The translations under genes and the position numbers were made by a program. Positions 6,251 to 6,416 of a stretch of 6,416 bases of DNA are shown here, in pieces. The notes under the pieces are model-generated. The model was not told the DNA's origin and ran no database searches. It saw only the letters and a program-made list of their open reading frames with translations. The first letter of the stretch is position 1. Each line of letters opens with the position of its first letter. Source of the DNA: an uncultured Thermomicrobiales bacterium (GTDB lineage Bacteria > Chloroflexota > Chloroflexia > Thermomicrobiales > Thermomicrobiaceae); contig CALAGB010000499.1 of NCBI GenBank assembly GCA_937891245.1, forward strand, positions 1-6,416, written 5' to 3'.

Positions 6251-6286
6251 AATGCGGGCGGCTCTCGTCGGAGCCGCCCGCATTTT
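6251..6286 (+). terminator. Intrinsic terminator after moaA
   Basis: A perfect 14-bp stem, with arms at 6251-6264 (AATGCGGGCGGCTC) and 6271-6284, closes a TCGTCG loop and runs into TTTT (6283-6286). It lies 13 bp after the moaA stop codon. The T-run is short, but the stem is very GC-rich. There is no matching T-run on the other strand, so it should act mainly on plus-strand transcripts. Confidence 0.85.
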
Positions 6287-6313
6287 GTGCACGTCGTCGT
6301 CTCGTGCGATATT
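6285..6313 (+). promoter_or_regulatory. Candidate extended -10 promoter for the gene starting at 6349
   Basis: TTGTGC (6285-6290) and GATATT (6308-6313) are 17 bp apart, and TGC before the -10 hexamer gives an extended -10. The -35 hexamer resembles TTGTGG of the moaA candidate and overlaps the end of the terminator. The -10 hexamer matches consensus in four of six bases, so the call is tentative. Confidence 0.35.
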
Positions 6314-6348
6314 CTGACGCGGTACTGGCTGAAGAATGGGAGACGAGC

Positions 6349-6416
6349 GTGGTAGACCAGGTCATTCGACATATCGACGCGAACTGGGACGAGCATCTGG
6401 AACGTACCCGTACGCT
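6349..6416 (+). CDS. Start of a new gene, possibly M20-family peptidase (3' end missing)
   Basis: Only 22 codons plus two bases lie in the window. The GTG start is preceded by GGGAG (6338-6342) at 6 nt, and an extended -10 promoter candidate lies about 36 bp further up. The peptide starts MVDQVIRHIDANWDEHLERT (1-20), then RT and the beginning of a Leu codon. This resembles the N-terminal helix of M20-family dipeptidases and carboxypeptidases, in which a similar helix leads into the LRIPSVS motif. No catalytic residue is visible, so this is recognition of a short helix only. An upstream ATG at 6336 is out of frame. Confidence 0.45.
   Translation, partial: MVDQVIRHIDANWDEHLERTRT

Overview
The window is an ordinary-looking stretch of a fairly GC-rich bacterial chromosome. 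It holds six complete or nearly complete genes, two of them cut by the window edges or close to them: a YraN-type gene cut at its 5' end and the first 22 codons of a new gene at the far right. No RNA genes, CRISPR arrays, insertion sequences or phage genes were seen. The mix of genes fits a free-living, probably Gram-positive or monoderm-like lineage: a MoaB/Mog-type and a MoaA molybdenum-cofactor protein, a HisRS with the QCD-type motif 2, a deazaflavin (F420) nitroreductase-family protein, a PIG-L deacetylase and a GT4 glycosyltransferase. My best guess is Chloroflexota (Thermomicrobia/Sphaerobacter-like), from the look of the proteins only. No marker in the window settles this.

Layout. Positions 2-352 hold the tail of a YraN/UPF0102 nuclease-fold protein. 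A MoaB-family gene (380-889) follows 27 bp later on the same strand and may be co-transcribed. hisS (979-2322) follows after 89 bp with its own Shine-Dalgarno sequence and an extended -10 promoter candidate. A small deazaflavin-dependent oxidoreductase-family gene (2420-2839) comes after a gap containing a clean 8-bp inverted repeat. It converges on a minus-strand GT4 glycosyltransferase (4118-2847) with only 7 bp between the stop codons. The glycosyltransferase is divergent from a PIG-L/LmbE deacetylase (4297-4992). The 178-bp gap between them carries a perfect 10-bp inverted repeat overlapping the likely deacetylase promoter. moaA (5188-6237) follows with its own extended -10 promoter candidate and a leader of about 87 nt, and ends at a strong intrinsic terminator. 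A GTG-started gene, probably an M20-family peptidase, begins at 6349.

Functional themes. Two genes (MoaB-type and MoaA) belong to molybdenum cofactor synthesis but lie about 4.3 kb apart with unrelated genes between them. The divergent glycosyltransferase and PIG-L deacetylase form the one pair that could be a small sugar-conjugate pathway (GlcNAc transfer then deacetylation, as in low-molecular-weight thiol or glycolipid synthesis). The palindrome between them is the best candidate for a regulatory site. I found no convincing new multi-gene system. The points most worth checking are this palindrome, the unusual donor-site residues of the glycosyltransferase, and the recurring extended -10 promoter pattern.
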